In this document: piece by piece, positions 63,601-64,000 of the stretch
Numbering within the stretch: position 1 is the stretch's first letter
Layout: each line of letters begins with the position of its first letter
Origin: Rugamonas rubra
GTDB taxonomy: Bacteria; Pseudomonadota; Gammaproteobacteria; Burkholderiales; Burkholderiaceae_D
Direction of reading: 5' to 3'
DNA: 64,000 bases
NCBI RefSeq assembly: GCF_900114705.1
Contig: NZ_FOTW01000004.1
Span: forward strand, 248,001-312,000
Notes under the pieces: model-generated
The model's database searches: none
Told to the model about the DNA's origin: nothing
Seen by the model: only the letters and a program-made list of their open reading frames with translations
Program-made: the position numbers and the translations under genes

Positions 63601-64000
63601 CGGGGCCGGCACGGCCATCGTCGCTGCGCCAGGCACGTTGGATAGAACATGTGGGCGGCGTCAACGCGCCGGCCGCGCTGCGCCACTGGCTCACCACCGG
63701 CGCCTCGCTGACGGCCAAATTGAAGGCGCACAGCCTGGCCTTCCGCGTGCAGCGCCTGCGCCAGCGCAGCGGCCGCTGCCTGAGCGACGAGGCGGCGGCG
63801 ATCGGTTTGCCACGCGCCGGCCGGGTTTGGGAACGCGAAGTGCTGCTGCGGTGTGATAATACGCCGGTGGTGTACGCCCACACGGCGGTGCCGGTGGCGG
63901 CCACGGCCAGCGACTGGCCGCTGTTCAGCGCGCTGGGCGAACGCTCGCTCGGTTCGACGCTGTTCGGCGACCCGCAGGTGCGGCGCGGCGAATTGGAGTT
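63597..64000 (+). CDS. ubiC: Chorismate lyase UbiC (partial)
   Basis: The frame opens at GTG 63597, overlapping the esterase stop, and runs off the window after 134 codons. The family motifs are visible: HWLTTGASLTAKLK, VWEREVLLRCDNTPVVYAHTAVP and LGERSLGSTLFGDP. UbiC converts chorismate to 4-hydroxybenzoate, the first step of ubiquinone synthesis. The C-terminal part lies outside the window. Confidence 0.88.
   Translation, partial: MTGPARPSSLRQARWIEHVGGVNAPAALRHWLTTGASLTAKLKAHSLAFRVQRLRQRSGRCLSDEAAAIGLPRAGRVWEREVLLRCDNTPVVYAHTAVPVAATASDWPLFSALGERSLGSTLFGDPQVRRGELE

Overview
The window is high-GC DNA of an Oxalobacteraceae-like betaproteobacterium (Massilia, Duganella or Janthinobacterium type). 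This is inferred from the style of the housekeeping proteins (ProS with an INS domain, Ffh, NrdA/NrdB, Mpl), the order aroQ-accB-accC-prmA-zinc ribbon-sugar kinase, and an AlgP-like Lys/Ala/Pro protein ending in an AWPFP motif. No tRNA, rRNA, CRISPR array, prophage or complete insertion sequence was seen. 

Region 1 (1-19.0 kb) is a biosynthetic gene cluster that I cannot match to a named pathway. A LuxI/FeeM-type acyl-transferring synthase (partial, minus strand) lies divergent to a tight 13-gene operon. In order the operon encodes a PLP enzyme of the Cys/Met-metabolism family, a valyl-tRNA-synthetase-like protein without an anticodon-binding domain, a carrier protein, a membrane desaturase, a GNAT-like unknown, an atypical KAS III, a fatty acyl-AMP ligase, a NodU/TobZ-type carbamoyltransferase, a large haem-oxygenase-like diiron protein, an alpha/beta hydrolase, a second carrier protein and a second desaturase. 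A free-standing condensation-domain protein (minus) and a secreted alpha/beta hydrolase (plus) close the cluster. Two near-identical lux-box palindromes, CTGTCC-N4-GGACAG, sit at its two divergent promoter regions (425-440 and 16799-16814), which suggests quorum-sensing control of the whole block. The likely product joins an unsaturated fatty acyl unit to an N-oxidised, carbamoylated amino-acid-derived unit. This is inference. 

Region 2 (19.05-25.3 kb) holds small transcription units: a RimK-like ATP-grasp ligase, GNAT enzymes, RlmI and several small membrane or hypothetical proteins. Six of its promoters share an identical 65-bp architecture: four TTTAC-like pentamers with spacings 6, 16 and 6, then 11 bases, then a TANNNT -10 hexamer. 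It looks like a local regulon of an OmpR/CpxR-family response regulator, and I regard it as one of the two strongest discoveries here. 

Region 3 (25.3-46.1 kb) is core genome: VWA and MoxR proteins, two cytochromes c, DUF1841, a nitroreductase, rppH, proS, a lytic transglycosylase, a SWIB protein, ffh, solute-binding proteins, an NHL-type lipoprotein, a NitT/TauT-type ABC operon, and the block ccsA-like/PP0621/pilS/pilR/ampD. Region 4 (46.1-53 kb) has nrdA and nrdB behind two NrdR-like boxes exactly 31 bp apart, a 1.1-kb non-coding stretch, and the histone-H1-like gene. Region 5 (53-64 kb) has yggT, DUF167, a tiny lipoprotein, a PfkB kinase, a DUF3426 protein, prmA, accC, accB, aroQ, a TlpA-like thioredoxin, mpl, a YqiA-like esterase and the start of ubiC. 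Palindromic GGGTCAGACCC-type repeats and one 129-bp element with 25-bp inverted ends are scattered between core genes.
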